Of a DNA stretch of 64,000 nt, positions 20,708 through 30,750 are shown piece after piece (positions within the stretch are counted from its first letter, which is position 1; the number at the start of each line of letters is the position of its first letter). Under the pieces are notes generated by a model. It did not search any database and was not told the DNA's origin. It was given only the letters and a program-made list of their open reading frames with translations. The stretch is from Burkholderia stabilis. GTDB taxonomy: Bacteria; Pseudomonadota; Gammaproteobacteria; Burkholderiales; Burkholderiaceae. The stretch spans positions 124,001 through 188,000 of the forward strand of contig NZ_CP016442.1 in assembly GCF_001742165.1 (NCBI RefSeq), read 5' to 3'. A program made the translations under genes and the position numbers.

Positions 20708-21933
20708 CAGATTCAACCAACACCTTGCAGCATGAGTCCGCAGCCGCGCGCGGCTCACCCGTCGAAGTCTTCGGCGCCTTTCTCAAGCTGGGGCTGACCT
20801 CCTTCGGCGGGCCGATCGCGCACCTGGGCTATTTCCGCTCGGAGTTTGTCGAGCGCCGCCGCTGGCTGGATGACCGCAGCTACTCCGACCTGGTCGCCCT
20901 GTGCCAGCTCCTGCCCGGCCCGGCCAGCAGCCAGGTGGGCATGGCGCTGGGGCTGGGCCGCGCGGGCTGGCTGGGGCTGCTGGCGGCCTGGGCCGGATTC
21001 ACCTTGCCATCGGCGATTGCGCTGATCCTGTTCGCCTTTGGCATCGCCGAGTACCAGGGGCTGGCCCAGTCCGGCTGGGTCCATGGGCTCAAGGTGGTGG
21101 CCGTGGCCATCGTGGCCCAGGCAGTCTGGGGCATGGCCCGGTCGTTGTGCCCGGACCGGTCGCGCGCCGCCCTGGCCATTCTGGCGGCGCTGCTGACCAT
21201 CATTCTTCCCTCGGCGATGGGGCAGATCGCCGCCATCACGGTGGCGGGATTGCTGGGCTGGTGGGGCTTGAAGATCGCACAGCCTGGCGGCGGCCATGCC
21301 CATAGCTACCCGGTTTCGCGCAAGCTGGGCGTCGTGGCACTGCTGCTGTTTGCCGCCCCACTCGTTGGGCTGCCCCTGTGGGCCGCAGCCACGGACTCGT
21401 TCACGATAGCGCTGCTGGAAGGGGTGTATCGCTCCGGTGCATTGGTCTTCGGTGGTGGGCACGTCGTGCTGCCGCTGCTGCAGGCCGCCGTGGTGCCGAG
21501 CGGCGTCGTGAGCAACGCCGACTTCCTGGCCGGCTACGGCGCGGCGCAGGCCGTGCCGGGGCCGCTGTTCACGTTCTCGGCCTACCTCGGCGCGGTTGCT
21601 CACGGCCCGCTGCATGGCTGGATCGGCGGGCTGGCACTCCTGGGCACCATCTTCCTCCCGGCCTTCTTCGTGCTGGTCGGCGCACTGCCATTTTGGGAAG
21701 GATTGCGCCACCGCGCGGGCATCCAGACGGCCATGGCCGGCATCAACGCCGGCGTGGTCGGCATTCTGGTGTCCGCCCTCTATGACCCGGTATGGACGAG
21801 TGCCATCCACGGCAAGGCGGATTTTGGGCTGGCGCTGCTCTCGTTCGGGCTGCTGACGGTGGGACGCGTGCCGCCAGCGCTCGTGGTGCTGCTGGCCGGG
21901 CTGGCGGGCTGGGTCATGGCGATGGGTATCTGA
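20704..21933 (+). CDS. chrA: Chromate efflux transporter ChrA (long-chain type)
   Basis: A 409-residue inner-membrane protein with two homologous CHR domains. Each half contains the FGGP/FGGGH motif near its start (SFGGPIAHLGYF and VFGGGHVVLPLL) and a QLLPGP or QAVPGP motif. Long-chain ChrA proteins export chromate. The start overlaps the PadR gene by four bases. Downstream, 54 bases separate it from the convergent IS110 recombinase gene. Confidence 0.92.
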   Translation: MTDSTNTLQHESAAARGSPVEVFGAFLKLGLTSFGGPIAHLGYFRSEFVERRRWLDDRSYSDLVALCQLLPGPASSQVGMALGLGRAGWLGLLAAWAGFTLPSAIALILFAFGIAEYQGLAQSGWVHGLKVVAVAIVAQAVWGMARSLCPDRSRAALAILAALLTIILPSAMGQIAAITVAGLLGWWGLKIAQPGGGHAHSYPVSRKLGVVALLLFAAPLVGLPLWAAATDSFTIALLEGVYRSGALVFGGGHVVLPLLQAAVVPSGVVSNADFLAGYGAAQAVPGPLFTFSAYLGAVAHGPLHGWIGGLALLGTIFLPAFFVLVGALPFWEGLRHRAGIQTAMAGINAGVVGILVSALYDPVWTSAIHGKADFGLALLSFGLLTVGRVPPALVVLLAGLAGWVMAMGI

Positions 21934-21987
21934 AGCCCATTCGCCGGCGCAGCGGCCGGCCGGACATGGGGACACTCTCCAGCAATT

Positions 21988-23147
<1,160 letters not shown>

Positions 23148-23149
23148 AG

Positions 23150-23341
23150 GGTCAGGTCGAGCAGGCGTGCGGCCTTTTCGGCATCCTCGAAGAACAACTC
23201 GTAGAAGTCGCCCATCCGGTAGAAAACGAGCGTGTCGGGATGGTCGGCCTTGATGCGCAGGTACTGCTGCATATACGGGGTATGGGTTTTTACCCCCTTG
23301 CCGGGCGGGCTTTCCGTTTCGGTCGAATCGTTCAAATCCAT
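23150..23341 (-). pseudogene. mutS: mutS 5' part (mismatch-binding segment)
   Basis: Start of MutS up to LLDLTL, where the arsenic island interrupts it. The mismatch-binding wedge MGDFYELFF is intact. Reading on past the junction runs into the island for about 55 codons before a stop, so at most a 119-residue fragment can be made. The first 19 residues ([19 protein letters not shown]) do not resemble the MutS N-termini I know from Burkholderia, while [12 protein letters not shown] onward does. That suggests the first codons come from the adjacent integrated element. Confidence 0.85.
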
Positions 23342-23345
23342 GCTG
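23290..23345. other. Probable left attachment site (attL) of the large element
   Basis: MutS-like sequence is recognisable up to about the codons for CAGCAGTACCTGCGC (on the - strand) and loses similarity just upstream; the integrase gene starts 125 bases from the mutS start. The junction with the element must lie hereabouts. The exact core cannot be set because the other end of the element is outside the window. Confidence 0.4.
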
Positions 23346-23425
23346 CGTAAGCCTTTCAGGCGATCTGTTCAATCTGGGCGCTGGTCGTTTCTCGACAACA
23401 GCAGCCAGTAAAATGTATGTCGGGC

Positions 23426-23447
23426 GTATTCGTACGTCATAGAATAC
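23426..23447. promoter_or_regulatory. Inverted repeat upstream of the integrase gene
   Basis: GTATTC and GAATAC separated by 10 bases, about 20 bases before the integrase GTG. A TAGAAT -10-like hexamer overlaps the right arm. It may be an operator or an integrase arm-type site. Confidence 0.35.
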
Positions 23448-23465
23448 AGGCAACGGCTCAAACCC

Positions 23466-25229
23466 GTGAATACAGCCCAAAACCGTGATTACTTCGGGGC
23501 AAAGCACCCTATGAAACTGCACATCACCGCGACCGTCGCGGCTCATTGCCACATCGGCGTTTTGCCGGTGGAAGGACTGCCACCCGAGAAGTGGCCGCCC
23601 AACCCAGAACGCAAGTCGTACCTGATCACCTGCACGGACGGTCCCACCGGGTTTGCGATCCGGGTGACCGCCGGCAACGCGTCGTACATCGTTCAGCGCC
23701 GGGTCCGAGCGAGCGGGCCTGGAGCCGTGATTCGCGCGACCGTTGGAAAGGTCACGGAGATGACGGTTCAACAGGCGCGCAAAAAAGCCCAGGAGATGCT
23801 CGACCAGATCGAGGAAACGGGTCGAGCACCAGGGCCCGACAAGCGGGACCGGGACGAACGGGATCTGTCGTTGGATCAGGTGCTGGACGCTTACAGGCAC
23901 GAACTCGTGCACCGAAAGCGGCCGGCGAAGGCGTCGTCCCTGCGATCATACGACAAGGCGGTACGTAAACTGGTCAATCTTTGGCCGAGCCGGCGGGTGA
24001 ACGACCTGTTGGACGAGGAAGTGATCGAAGCGTTCGACGCGATCAACGTGAAGGCCCCGACGACCGCGGAGCAGACCTTCCGCTGGGCCAGCACGGCCAC
24101 GTCCTTCGCCATCGAGCGCGAGGCGCGTCTGGCGCACCGTCGCGCGGAACGGCCGGTGATGCTGTACAACCCGTTCAACATCCTGCGCACGCGCTACCGC
24201 ACCCGCCAGGAGTTGGAGAACCATTACAAGAAGGTGGGCCGCCGTCGCCCGCTGACCTTGCAGCAGACCTTGGGCCCCTGGCTTCAGGCGATCTACAACC
24301 GGCGCAAGGAAAACCGCACCGGGTGCGATTACCTGCTGCTGGCGACCCTCTGGGGGTGCCGCAGCCAGGAATGCTCCGACCTCATGTGGCTGGACCAGAT
24401 CACGCCCGAGGAGATCGATCACGTGTCGTTCGTCGACCTGGACGCCGGCTACGTACTGATGCGGGACACTAAAAATCGGCTTGATCACACCGTGCCTATT
24501 TGCAGGGCGGCGCGTCGGATTCTGGAGGAGCGGCGGGCGATCCGCGACGAGGAAGCGAAGGCGGACCTGGACACGTTCCGTCGGGACTCCCGCAAGCGGT
24601 GGGTGTTCCCGCCCCGGTCCGAGTCGCGCCTGCGCAAGACCCCCCACTACAAGGACAGCAAGTCGCTGCGCTCGTACATCTGCCGCGACGCGGGGCTGGT
24701 CCGTTGGGTGATCAAAACCGACCCGGACGGCACCCGGTTCCAGATCCCGGCCCCGACGGTCGGCATGCACGACCTCCGGCGCACGTTCGGTGGGGTCACC
24801 GACGCGTTGCATTTCAGCGAGCAGACCACGAAACGGTTGCTGAATCACTTCACGAACGCACGGTCGCAGAGCGATCAACGCATCGAGAAGGAGGACGCGG
24901 TGACCCCCAACGTGGCCCGGAGCCTGCAAAACACCCAGCACCTGTCGGACGTGACCACGCGCTACACCGAGCCGGACGCCGAGCGCAAACGTGAGGCGAT
25001 GCAAACGGTGGAACAGGCCATCCTGTCGACCTACCCACCGTTGTTCAACATGCTCATCGCGACGTCCCCGGAGGTCACGCCGATGCAGCACTGGGAGCCG
25101 GAACCGCTAAAATGGCCGAAGCCCCGGCCCGGCATCGAGGTGCGCTACGGCAAGGACCCGGATCCCGATGCCGAGGACGATGGGGTCGACGGGGACGATC
25201 AGGACGACGAGGACGACGAAGCAGCATGA
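23466..25229 (+). CDS. Large tyrosine recombinase (integrase)
   Basis: A 587-residue site-specific recombinase. Catalytic residues can be placed: Arg in WGCRSQECSD (about 299), His and Arg in HDLRRTFGG (about 435 and 438) and the nucleophile Tyr in TTRYTEPD (about 499). A SAM-like core-binding domain precedes them (DLSLDQVLDAYRHEL region). The protein is longer than most phage integrases: it has an unusual N-terminal beta domain and an acidic tail of Asp and Glu. GTG 23466 gives the full frame; ATG 23511 (MKLHITATV) is a reasonable alternative. Its stop overlaps the next start (ATGA). It should integrate the element at the 5' end of mutS. Confidence 0.9.
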   Translation: MNTAQNRDYFGAKHPMKLHITATVAAHCHIGVLPVEGLPPEKWPPNPERKSYLITCTDGPTGFAIRVTAGNASYIVQRRVRASGPGAVIRATVGKVTEMTVQQARKKAQEMLDQIEETGRAPGPDKRDRDERDLSLDQVLDAYRHELVHRKRPAKASSLRSYDKAVRKLVNLWPSRRVNDLLDEEVIEAFDAINVKAPTTAEQTFRWASTATSFAIEREARLAHRRAERPVMLYNPFNILRTRYRTRQELENHYKKVGRRRPLTLQQTLGPWLQAIYNRRKENRTGCDYLLLATLWGCRSQECSDLMWLDQITPEEIDHVSFVDLDAGYVLMRDTKNRLDHTVPICRAARRILEERRAIRDEEAKADLDTFRRDSRKRWVFPPRSESRLRKTPHYKDSKSLRSYICRDAGLVRWVIKTDPDGTRFQIPAPTVGMHDLRRTFGGVTDALHFSEQTTKRLLNHFTNARSQSDQRIEKEDAVTPNVARSLQNTQHLSDVTTRYTEPDAERKREAMQTVEQAILSTYPPLFNMLIATSPEVTPMQHWEPEPLKWPKPRPGIEVRYGKDPDPDAEDDGVDGDDQDDEDDEAA

Positions 25230-25912
25230 GCACCATCACCATCGACCTGCTGGACCAGCCCGACGTTGAGGTGGCGATCCGGCGGCACAACACGATCGCG
25301 AAGCTCGACGACGAGGTGAGCGTGAACAAGGAGATCGCGGCCTTGTTCCTCTGCTGCTCCGAACGCACCCTGGACCGCATGCGCACGGAGGGCAACGGTC
25401 CCGAGTACACGCAGGACATGCCCCGGGCGGAGGTGTTTGGGGCGAAGCCCAACGGGCGTCGGCCCGGCATCACCTACCTGATGAAGGACCTGCGGCAATG
25501 GCGGGACAGCCACAAGGTCCGCAACCCGCGGGAGGCGATCGCCCGGGACCGTCGCGCGCTGTCCTTCACCACCCTGGCGGACCTGCTGGACGATCAACCT
25601 TGGTTCACCAAGGTGGGGTCGGGCGACCTGGTGGGCCACGCCCTGACGGGACCCATCGAGGTCTTTGAGGAGCGGCTGGTGGATCCCGAGATCGAGGTGA
25701 CCTGGCTCCCCATGCCCGAGGCCATGGACCGACCGTGGCGCAACCTGCGGGAGCGCACCCCGTTCCACGACGCGTACATCGGCGTGCTGGGCGAGGCCAT
25801 GCGCCTGAGCCAGGTCCGGCAGGACGACGCGGTCCTGCGCTCGGAGTTCGACGCGCTGGACGACGAGCGGGGCGAACCCCTGCCACCGGGACCGGGGCGC
25901 AAAACCTTCTGA
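25226..25912 (+). CDS. HTH protein coupled to the integrase, excisionase-like
   Basis: A 228-residue protein translated from an ATGA overlap with the integrase gene. Residues 30-95 resemble an excisionase/MerR-like helix-turn-helix: NKEIAALFLCCSERTLDRMR, GNGPEY, then PGITYLMKDLRQWRDSHK, where a basic wing and a short helix follow. The remaining 130 residues are not recognised. A role as directionality factor or integrase cofactor is inferred from the coupling. A terminator follows at 25951. Confidence 0.65.
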   Translation: MSTITIDLLDQPDVEVAIRRHNTIAKLDDEVSVNKEIAALFLCCSERTLDRMRTEGNGPEYTQDMPRAEVFGAKPNGRRPGITYLMKDLRQWRDSHKVRNPREAIARDRRALSFTTLADLLDDQPWFTKVGSGDLVGHALTGPIEVFEERLVDPEIEVTWLPMPEAMDRPWRNLRERTPFHDAYIGVLGEAMRLSQVRQDDAVLRSEFDALDDERGEPLPPGPGRKTF

Positions 25913-25950
25913 AACCCGAACCCCGAAAACCCCTGGATGCTTCAACGACA

Positions 25951-25975
25951 AACGCCCCGAACTCGGGGCGTTTTC
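25951..25975 (+). terminator. Intrinsic terminator after the integrase operon
   Basis: Stem ACGCCCCGA / TCGGGGCGT with a short loop, followed by TTTTC on the + strand. Confidence 0.88.
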
Positions 25976-26003
25976 ACATCCGGCGCCTGCCCGTGGGCAC
26001 GGC

Positions 26004-26681
26004 TCAGGGGGCGATGAAGACCTCCTGCTTCCAGCGCAGCAGGTTGGCGATCGGCGAGGTGCCCGCCACGTACGGCACCTTCGTGACCGGGAACGCGGCC
26101 TTCTGATACGCCCACACGTTCGCGAAGGGACCCGTCGGGCCCTCGCCGCGCACGATGGTCACGGCGTAGGTCGTCTTGTCGAAGGTCGCCTGATTCGCGC
26201 TCGCTTCGCTGGGCGAGCCCAGGAAGAACAGCAGGTCCTTCGCGGTGGCGGACACCGCTTCGTCGGTGGCGCCCAGGGGCTGACCGATCCCCACGATCGT
26301 GTTGCCCAGACCGGTCACCGCCAGGGCGCTGGTTTCGTACGCGCCGTCGTTGGCGTCCGGGTGCAGCCCGGCGATCACGTGGAGGTTCGACGCGCCCGGC
26401 ACGGGGATGGAGCAGGGAAGCTGCTCGGGCGTGGTGCTCTTCGAGCAGCGGGCCGGCAGCGCTTCACCCAGCACCAGGCCGTGCACGAAGCCGGTGGTGA
26501 GGAAGCTATAACCGTCGGTGGGGAGGAAACTGTAGCCCTCGACCGAGGCCTGACCGTCGGCGGTCAGTTGCTGCGGCGTCTTCAGATCGTTCAGCAGGGT
26601 GTACGGCTGGGGTGCAGCGATCGCGGCCCCGCTGACCAGCGAAGCGGCGAGCAGTGCGGCGGTGATGGTCGTTTTGAGCAT
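26004..26681 (-). CDS. Exported protein of unknown function
   Basis: A 225-residue protein with a clear Sec signal peptide (MLKTTITAALLAASLVSGAAIA, cleavage near AIA-APQP). The mature part has two Cys residues (RCSK, LPCS) that could form a disulfide and a beta-rich pattern; I do not recognise the family. GGAGGAGACC lies six bases before the ATG, a ribosome site shared by many genes of this element. It has one of the element's palindrome-plus-promoter units immediately upstream (26737-26781), so its expression should follow that circuit. Confidence 0.75.
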   Translation of the reverse strand: MLKTTITAALLAASLVSGAAIAAPQPYTLLNDLKTPQQLTADGQASVEGYSFLPTDGYSFLTTGFVHGLVLGEALPARCSKSTTPEQLPCSIPVPGASNLHVIAGLHPDANDGAYETSALAVTGLGNTIVGIGQPLGATDEAVSATAKDLLFFLGSPSEASANQATFDKTTYAVTIVRGEGPTGPFANVWAYQKAAFPVTKVPYVAGTSPIANLLRWKQEVFIAP

Positions 26682-26736
26682 GAAAGGGTCTCCTCCCGAG
26701 TGATGCCCGCGCGACGGGGCGGGCGTCCGTGGTCCA

Positions 26737-26764
26737 CATCTAGCAGCATTGCCAGGGCTGTCAA
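26737..26764 (-). promoter_or_regulatory. Element promoter for the 26.0-kb exported protein
   Basis: On the - strand: -35 TTGACA (26764-26759), 16-base spacer ending TGC, -10 TAGATG (26742-26737). Palindrome 26766-26781 starts one base upstream of the -35. Confidence 0.8.
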
Positions 26765-26765
26765 C

Positions 26766-26781
26766 CCGTGCCCTGGCACGG
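26766..26781. promoter_or_regulatory. Element palindrome, copy 1
   Basis: CCGTGCCCTGGCACGG: perfect 7-bp arms around a CT centre, abutting the -35 of the 26.0-kb gene promoter. Confidence 0.8.
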
Positions 26782-26783
26782 AC

Positions 26784-26806
26784 AAACGCCCACCGAAGTG
26801 GGCGTT
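26784..26806 (-). terminator. Terminator of the adhesin gene
   Basis: Stem AACGCCCAC / GTGGGCGTT with a TTCG loop followed on the - strand by TTTGT. It insulates the adhesin operon from the promoter at 26737. Confidence 0.75.
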
Positions 26807-26828
26807 GTGATCGACGTCGGAGCGTGGG

Positions 26829-29018
26829 TCAGAACCCGATGTTGACCCCACCGCCGACCGCGACGCCGGCCGCACCGGTGGCGCCCCCGACGTTGAGGTT
26901 GACCACGGTGTTCGGGCCGAACCGGTGGAACACCTTCAGGGAGTAGCCGAACTGGCCGCGGAAGTTCGCCACCCCGATGGCCGCCTGGGTGTCGTGGGCG
27001 CTGTCCGGGTTGTACATCGCGGACGCAGCCGCAGCGGACATGGCCCCCACACCGTCGATGCGGTTGCTCAGGTCGTTCATCCCCCGGTTCACCGCGTCGA
27101 ACCGCTGGTCCACGCTGTTCGAGAGGGCGCCGACCTGCTGATCGGTGTAGCTCTTCGACTGGGACAGCGTCTGAGCGGCCTGCTGGTCGGTGTAGGTCTT
27201 CGACTGCGACAGGGTCTGGGCGGTCTGCTGGTCCGTGTAGGTGTTCGCGGACTGCAGGACCGTCGTCGCATCACCCGAACCGGAACCGGTGGTCGGGATC
27301 TTGGCGATCGCCTGGTCGGTGTACCCGTTGGCCGACGTCACCGCAGCAGCGGACTGCTGGTCGGTGTAGGTGTTCGCCGAGGACACGGCCGCAGCGACCT
27401 GCTGCTGCACGTAGGCGGCGGACACCCCCGAGGACGTCCCTTCGGCAGCTTCCAGCGCGGTGACCCGGGTGCCCAGCGAGGACACGGCCTGGTTGGTCGC
27501 GAAGAGCTGCGAACCGTTGACCGCGTTCGTGCTGGTGGCGGTGAGCGCACCGGGTGCCACGTTGGTGAAGATCACCGGCGTGGTGGCCCCGACCCCGCCC
27601 AGCGTCACGCTGGTCTTCGCGGAGCTGTCGTACGACACCGCGTTGGAGGTGGCGCTGGTCACGTTGGCCAGCGCGGCGGTGAGCTGACCCACGTTCACCG
27701 CGTCGGTGCTGCCCGTGCCGGCGGCCACCCCGGTGAGGGTGCGCGCACCGCTGGTCCCGGTGAAGTCCACCGAGGTCCCGCCGGTCGACGCGCCCACCGT
27801 GATCGAACCGTTGCCCGGCGAGCCGAAGGTCTGCTGCACGAGGCCCACGGTGCCGTTGCTCAGGCCCGAGTTGATCGCGTTGATCGACGACGTGTTCGAC
27901 GCGATGTTGGTGGTGTTGGTCGACACCTGGGTGCTCAGCGACGACACGGTCTGGTTCGTCGCGTTGAGCTGCGAACCGTTCACCGCGTCGGTGCTGGTGG
28001 CGGACACGCTGCCGGCGGCCACGCCCGTGAGGGTGCGCGCACCGCTGGTCCCGGTGAGGTCCACGGTCGTGCCACCGGTCGATGCGCCCACCGTGATGGT
28101 GCCGCTGGTACCGCTCGGCTGGGCCACCAGGCTGGTCCCGCTGGTCAGCGCTTCGATCGCCTGGGTGGCGGCGTAGAGCTGCGAGCCGTTCACCGCGTCG
28201 GTGCTGTTGGCGTTCACCTGGCCGGCGGCCACGTTGGTGATCGTGCGCTCACCGCCCACGGTCCCGACGCTGACGGTGCCGGTCGGCGTCGCGGCTGCGA
28301 AGGTGTAGCCCGTGCCTCGGATCGTCATCCCCGAGGTGCCGTTCACACTGTAGGTCGTGGACCCGTTGCCCAGGGCCACGCTGTTGTCCTGCGACGCGTT
28401 GGACCCGTAGCCCAGGGCCACGCTGTACGCGCCGGTGGAGCGTGCGTTCGCCCCGTTGGCGATCCCGTAGATACCGTACACCGCGGCCGACGTACCGATG
28501 GAGATCCCGCCCACCGCGAAGACGCCCGCCGACTCGCCCATGGCGATGCCATTGGTGGACGCGGCGGCGACGTTGGCACCCTCGCCGAACGAGATGGAGT
28601 AGTCCGCGGCACCGATGGCGTTGGTCCCGATCGAGACCGAGTTGGAGCCCGAGGCGCTGGCACCGCTTCCGCCGGCGAACCCGTTCACCCCACTGGCGGC
28701 GGAGCCGGTACCGATCGCGGTGGCACCGGTGGCGGAGGCGTTCGACTGGTAGCCGAACGCGGAGCTGTTCTGAGCGGTGGCTTGTGAGTTGGCGCCCACG
28801 GCGGCGCTGAAAATGCCGGTGGCGGTGCTGTTGGGCCCCTCGGCGACGCTGGAGTTCGCGGCGTTCGAGTTGTTGCCCAACGCCACCGACGTCGAGTCAG
28901 CGGTGGCCCCGGTGCCTTGCACGACCTGGGCGGTGGCCGACATCGACGCGAACAGCGTCAGCGCAGCCACCGCCAGGGACGTCCGGCGAAGGATGGGATG
29001 GGAAGATGCAAACATCAT
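26829..29018 (-). CDS. Trimeric autotransporter adhesin, YadA-like
   Basis: A 729-residue type Vc autotransporter. After a signal peptide (cleaved near SATAQ), residues 40-230 form a YadA-like head of SVALGxxSxA repeats (for example AIGTGSAASG, SVALGYGSNAS). Necks and stalk follow, with repeated TDAVNGSQL motifs. A coiled-coil segment has about five tandem copies of NTYTDQQ/KTYTDQQ. The C-terminal 75 residues are the four-strand anchor, ending in GGVNIGF with a terminal Phe. It should form surface trimers that bind host or bacterial partners. ATGATG at 29018 is preceded by GAGGAGACC. It probably shares a message with the barrel-protein gene 71 bases upstream. Confidence 0.93.
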   Translation of the reverse strand: MMFASSHPILRRTSLAVAALTLFASMSATAQVVQGTGATADSTSVALGNNSNAANSSVAEGPNSTATGIFSAAVGANSQATAQNSSAFGYQSNASATGATAIGTGSAASGVNGFAGGSGASASGSNSVSIGTNAIGAADYSISFGEGANVAAASTNGIAMGESAGVFAVGGISIGTSAAVYGIYGIANGANARSTGAYSVALGYGSNASQDNSVALGNGSTTYSVNGTSGMTIRGTGYTFAAATPTGTVSVGTVGGERTITNVAAGQVNANSTDAVNGSQLYAATQAIEALTSGTSLVAQPSGTSGTITVGASTGGTTVDLTGTSGARTLTGVAAGSVSATSTDAVNGSQLNATNQTVSSLSTQVSTNTTNIASNTSSINAINSGLSNGTVGLVQQTFGSPGNGSITVGASTGGTSVDFTGTSGARTLTGVAAGTGSTDAVNVGQLTAALANVTSATSNAVSYDSSAKTSVTLGGVGATTPVIFTNVAPGALTATSTNAVNGSQLFATNQAVSSLGTRVTALEAAEGTSSGVSAAYVQQQVAAAVSSANTYTDQQSAAAVTSANGYTDQAIAKIPTTGSGSGDATTVLQSANTYTDQQTAQTLSQSKTYTDQQAAQTLSQSKSYTDQQVGALSNSVDQRFDAVNRGMNDLSNRIDGVGAMSAAAASAMYNPDSAHDTQAAIGVANFRGQFGYSLKVFHRFGPNTVVNLNVGGATGAAGVAVGGGVNIGF

Positions 29019-29089
29019 GTATAGGTCTCCTCAAGGTTGGTGGTTGGAACGACGGACAGCGGGTGAAACGGGGTGCAGCGATCGGTTGA

Positions 29090-29836
29090 TCAGAACCAGG
29101 ACGACGGGATGGCGACGCGGGCCTGGAAGCCCAGGAAGCCGTAGATGCCGGCGCTCTTGACGTTGGGCACGGCGATGACATTCACGCCCCACTTGTGGTC
29201 GTGCTCGTAGGACACGATCAGGCCGGCAGCCGGCATGAACCCACGGGGCTCCTGGCGTGGCACCGAGGTCGGCGTCTTGACCCACGTAGCACCCAGGGCG
29301 TTCAGAATGGGCGTGTAGGTGAAACCCGGCACCATCGTGGTCTTCTTGTAGCCGCTGAGAGCGCCGCCCACGATTCCGACGTTCACCCGGTCCTTCGACG
29401 TGATGTCGAGCTGCACAGGGGTGTAGCGGCCGAGCACGTACCAGCTCGGGTCCCAGTCGCTGTTCCGGTAGTAGCCGGCCATCACGCCGATCACGTCGTT
29501 GGTGTATTCCAGGCCACCGCCCCAGTTGTTCTCGTTGAAGTTGTATTCCTTCTTGGCCTGGCGGTCGAAGTGATACGCGTGGAGGTTCAGGTCCACGTAG
29601 AGGTGGAAGTCCTTCGAGCCCAGCGGCTGGAACGACACGCTCGGGTAGAGGGTTGGCGTCTGGGGAACCGGGTCCTGCACGTAGCTCACCACCGCGGCCT
29701 GCGGCTGACCGGTGCTGTCGCTCACGTTGCGTTCCGCATCGCTCTGGGCGAAGGCGGGCAGGGCTTCCAGCCCGGTGATCATGGCCAGGGCCACGGCCCC
29801 AAGCTGTTTCAGGCGGTACTTGGTCTTACGCGTCAC
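29090..29836 (-). CDS. Outer-membrane beta-barrel protein, possibly PagP-like
   Basis: A 248-residue exported protein: a signal peptide (cleavage near AFAQS), alternating beta-strand residues and a terminal aromatic (SSWF) of the kind recognised by BAM. The segment YNFNENNWGGGLEY followed by GVMAGYYRNSDW resembles PagP lipid A palmitoyltransferase (YNERPWGGGFG), and the short barrel length fits. I cannot confirm the catalytic His/Asp/Ser set, so the PagP link is tentative. The GTG at 29836 has GGAGGAGAACC upstream. It is first in an operon with the adhesin. Confidence 0.6.
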   Translation of the reverse strand: MTRKTKYRLKQLGAVALAMITGLEALPAFAQSDAERNVSDSTGQPQAAVVSYVQDPVPQTPTLYPSVSFQPLGSKDFHLYVDLNLHAYHFDRQAKKEYNFNENNWGGGLEYTNDVIGVMAGYYRNSDWDPSWYVLGRYTPVQLDITSKDRVNVGIVGGALSGYKKTTMVPGFTYTPILNALGATWVKTPTSVPRQEPRGFMPAAGLIVSYEHDHKWGVNVIAVPNVKSAGIYGFLGFQARVAIPSSWF

Positions 29837-29889
29837 GGTTCTCCTCCCTTGACGATCCAGGGGCCTCCTCTCCGGGCCCGACACCTCTG

Positions 29890-29917
29890 TACCTAACGGG
29901 TTAAAACGGCGAGTCAA
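29890..29917 (-). promoter_or_regulatory. Element promoter for the barrel-adhesin operon
   Basis: - strand: -35 TTGACT (29917-29912), 16-base spacer, -10 TAGGTA (29895-29890). Palindrome 2 lies about 22 bases upstream. Confidence 0.72.
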
Positions 29918-29939
29918 GCGACTTGGGAAAATATTTTGA

Positions 29940-29955
29940 GCGTGCTATGGCACGG
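29940..29955. promoter_or_regulatory. Element palindrome, copy 2
   Basis: GCGTGCTATGGCACGG, two mismatches to the consensus. It lies between two divergent element promoters (29890-29917 and 30000-30027). Confidence 0.6.
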
Positions 29956-29999
29956 GTTAACCGTTCGTCGGACGGGGTGGAAAAGCACGTCCAAGAGGC

Positions 30000-30027
30000 T
30001 TGACCGGCCTGTACGTCCTGCTAGGTT
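30000..30027 (+). promoter_or_regulatory. Element promoter for the 30.1-kb gene
   Basis: -35 TTGACC (30000-30005), 16-base spacer ending CTGC, -10 TAGGTT (30022-30027). Confidence 0.78.
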
Positions 30028-30072
30028 GAAGGTAGAGGACAACGCGCCAGCGATGCGCACCAGGAGACCCCG

Positions 30073-30660
30073 ATGACCACCCGCAACGGATACACCCCAG
30101 AAGGCCTGTACGACTTCTCGATCGAACCCGACGAGGAGCTGAAGGCGATGATCGGCAAGCCGATCGAGGCGCTGCTCGACATGCTCGAGGCGATCCTGGT
30201 GATGCTCACCGTCCAGATGCAGAACCGCGCGATCGCGATGCAGGCGGAGCAGATCCGTCAGCTCCAGCAGCGGCAGGCCTGGGCCAGCGCGAAGCTGGTG
30301 CGGGTTCGCAAGCTGGAAGCGGACGGCGTGACGATCGTGCCGCGCGACGTGCTGACCAGCGAGCCGAAGGCCCTGGACGTCGAAGGCCAGCGCATCGACG
30401 GCGGACGCCGCAAGTTCAGCATGGCGGACGTGCGGGCCAGCCGTGGTCCTCGCATCGACGCCAACGGGCGGGACGCGGAGATCCGCACCCCCTCGGCCGG
30501 CATCAACGTGCCCAACCGGCGCAGCCTGGGCGACCGCCTGGACGTGCGTCGGGTGGAGGACCGCATCGAACCGAGCGTGATCCGGCCCAGCGCCGTCGCG
30601 TTCGACCAGAACAACGGGGTGGAGGCTTACCGTCCCCGTTCACGGTTCAGCCCGCGCTGA
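30073..30660 (+). CDS. Unknown protein with a coiled-coil segment
   Basis: A 195-residue protein that I do not recognise. The first 30 residues are acidic; residues 28-75 form a hydrophobic then Gln/Arg-rich helix (MQAEQIRQLQQRQAW) likely to coil, and the rest is basic and poorly ordered with several Arg-Pro-Ser stretches. No signal peptide. It is followed by the L,D-transpeptidase gene 90 bases on, on the same strand, and has its own element promoter. CAGGAGACC lies just ahead of the ATG. Confidence 0.65.
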   Translation: MTTRNGYTPEGLYDFSIEPDEELKAMIGKPIEALLDMLEAILVMLTVQMQNRAIAMQAEQIRQLQQRQAWASAKLVRVRKLEADGVTIVPRDVLTSEPKALDVEGQRIDGGRRKFSMADVRASRGPRIDANGRDAEIRTPSAGINVPNRRSLGDRLDVRRVEDRIEPSVIRPSAVAFDQNNGVEAYRPRSRFSPR

Positions 30661-30750
30661 ACCACCACGGGCCCCCGCTCAGGGGCCCACTACCCACCGT
30701 CGCCAACAACACGACAAGGAGGCGATCACCACACGTTCTCGGAGGAGACC

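Noticed and set aside
23290..23345. A tRNA gene as the integration target
   Set aside because: No tRNA-like sequence occurs near the integrase; the neighbouring gene is mutS.
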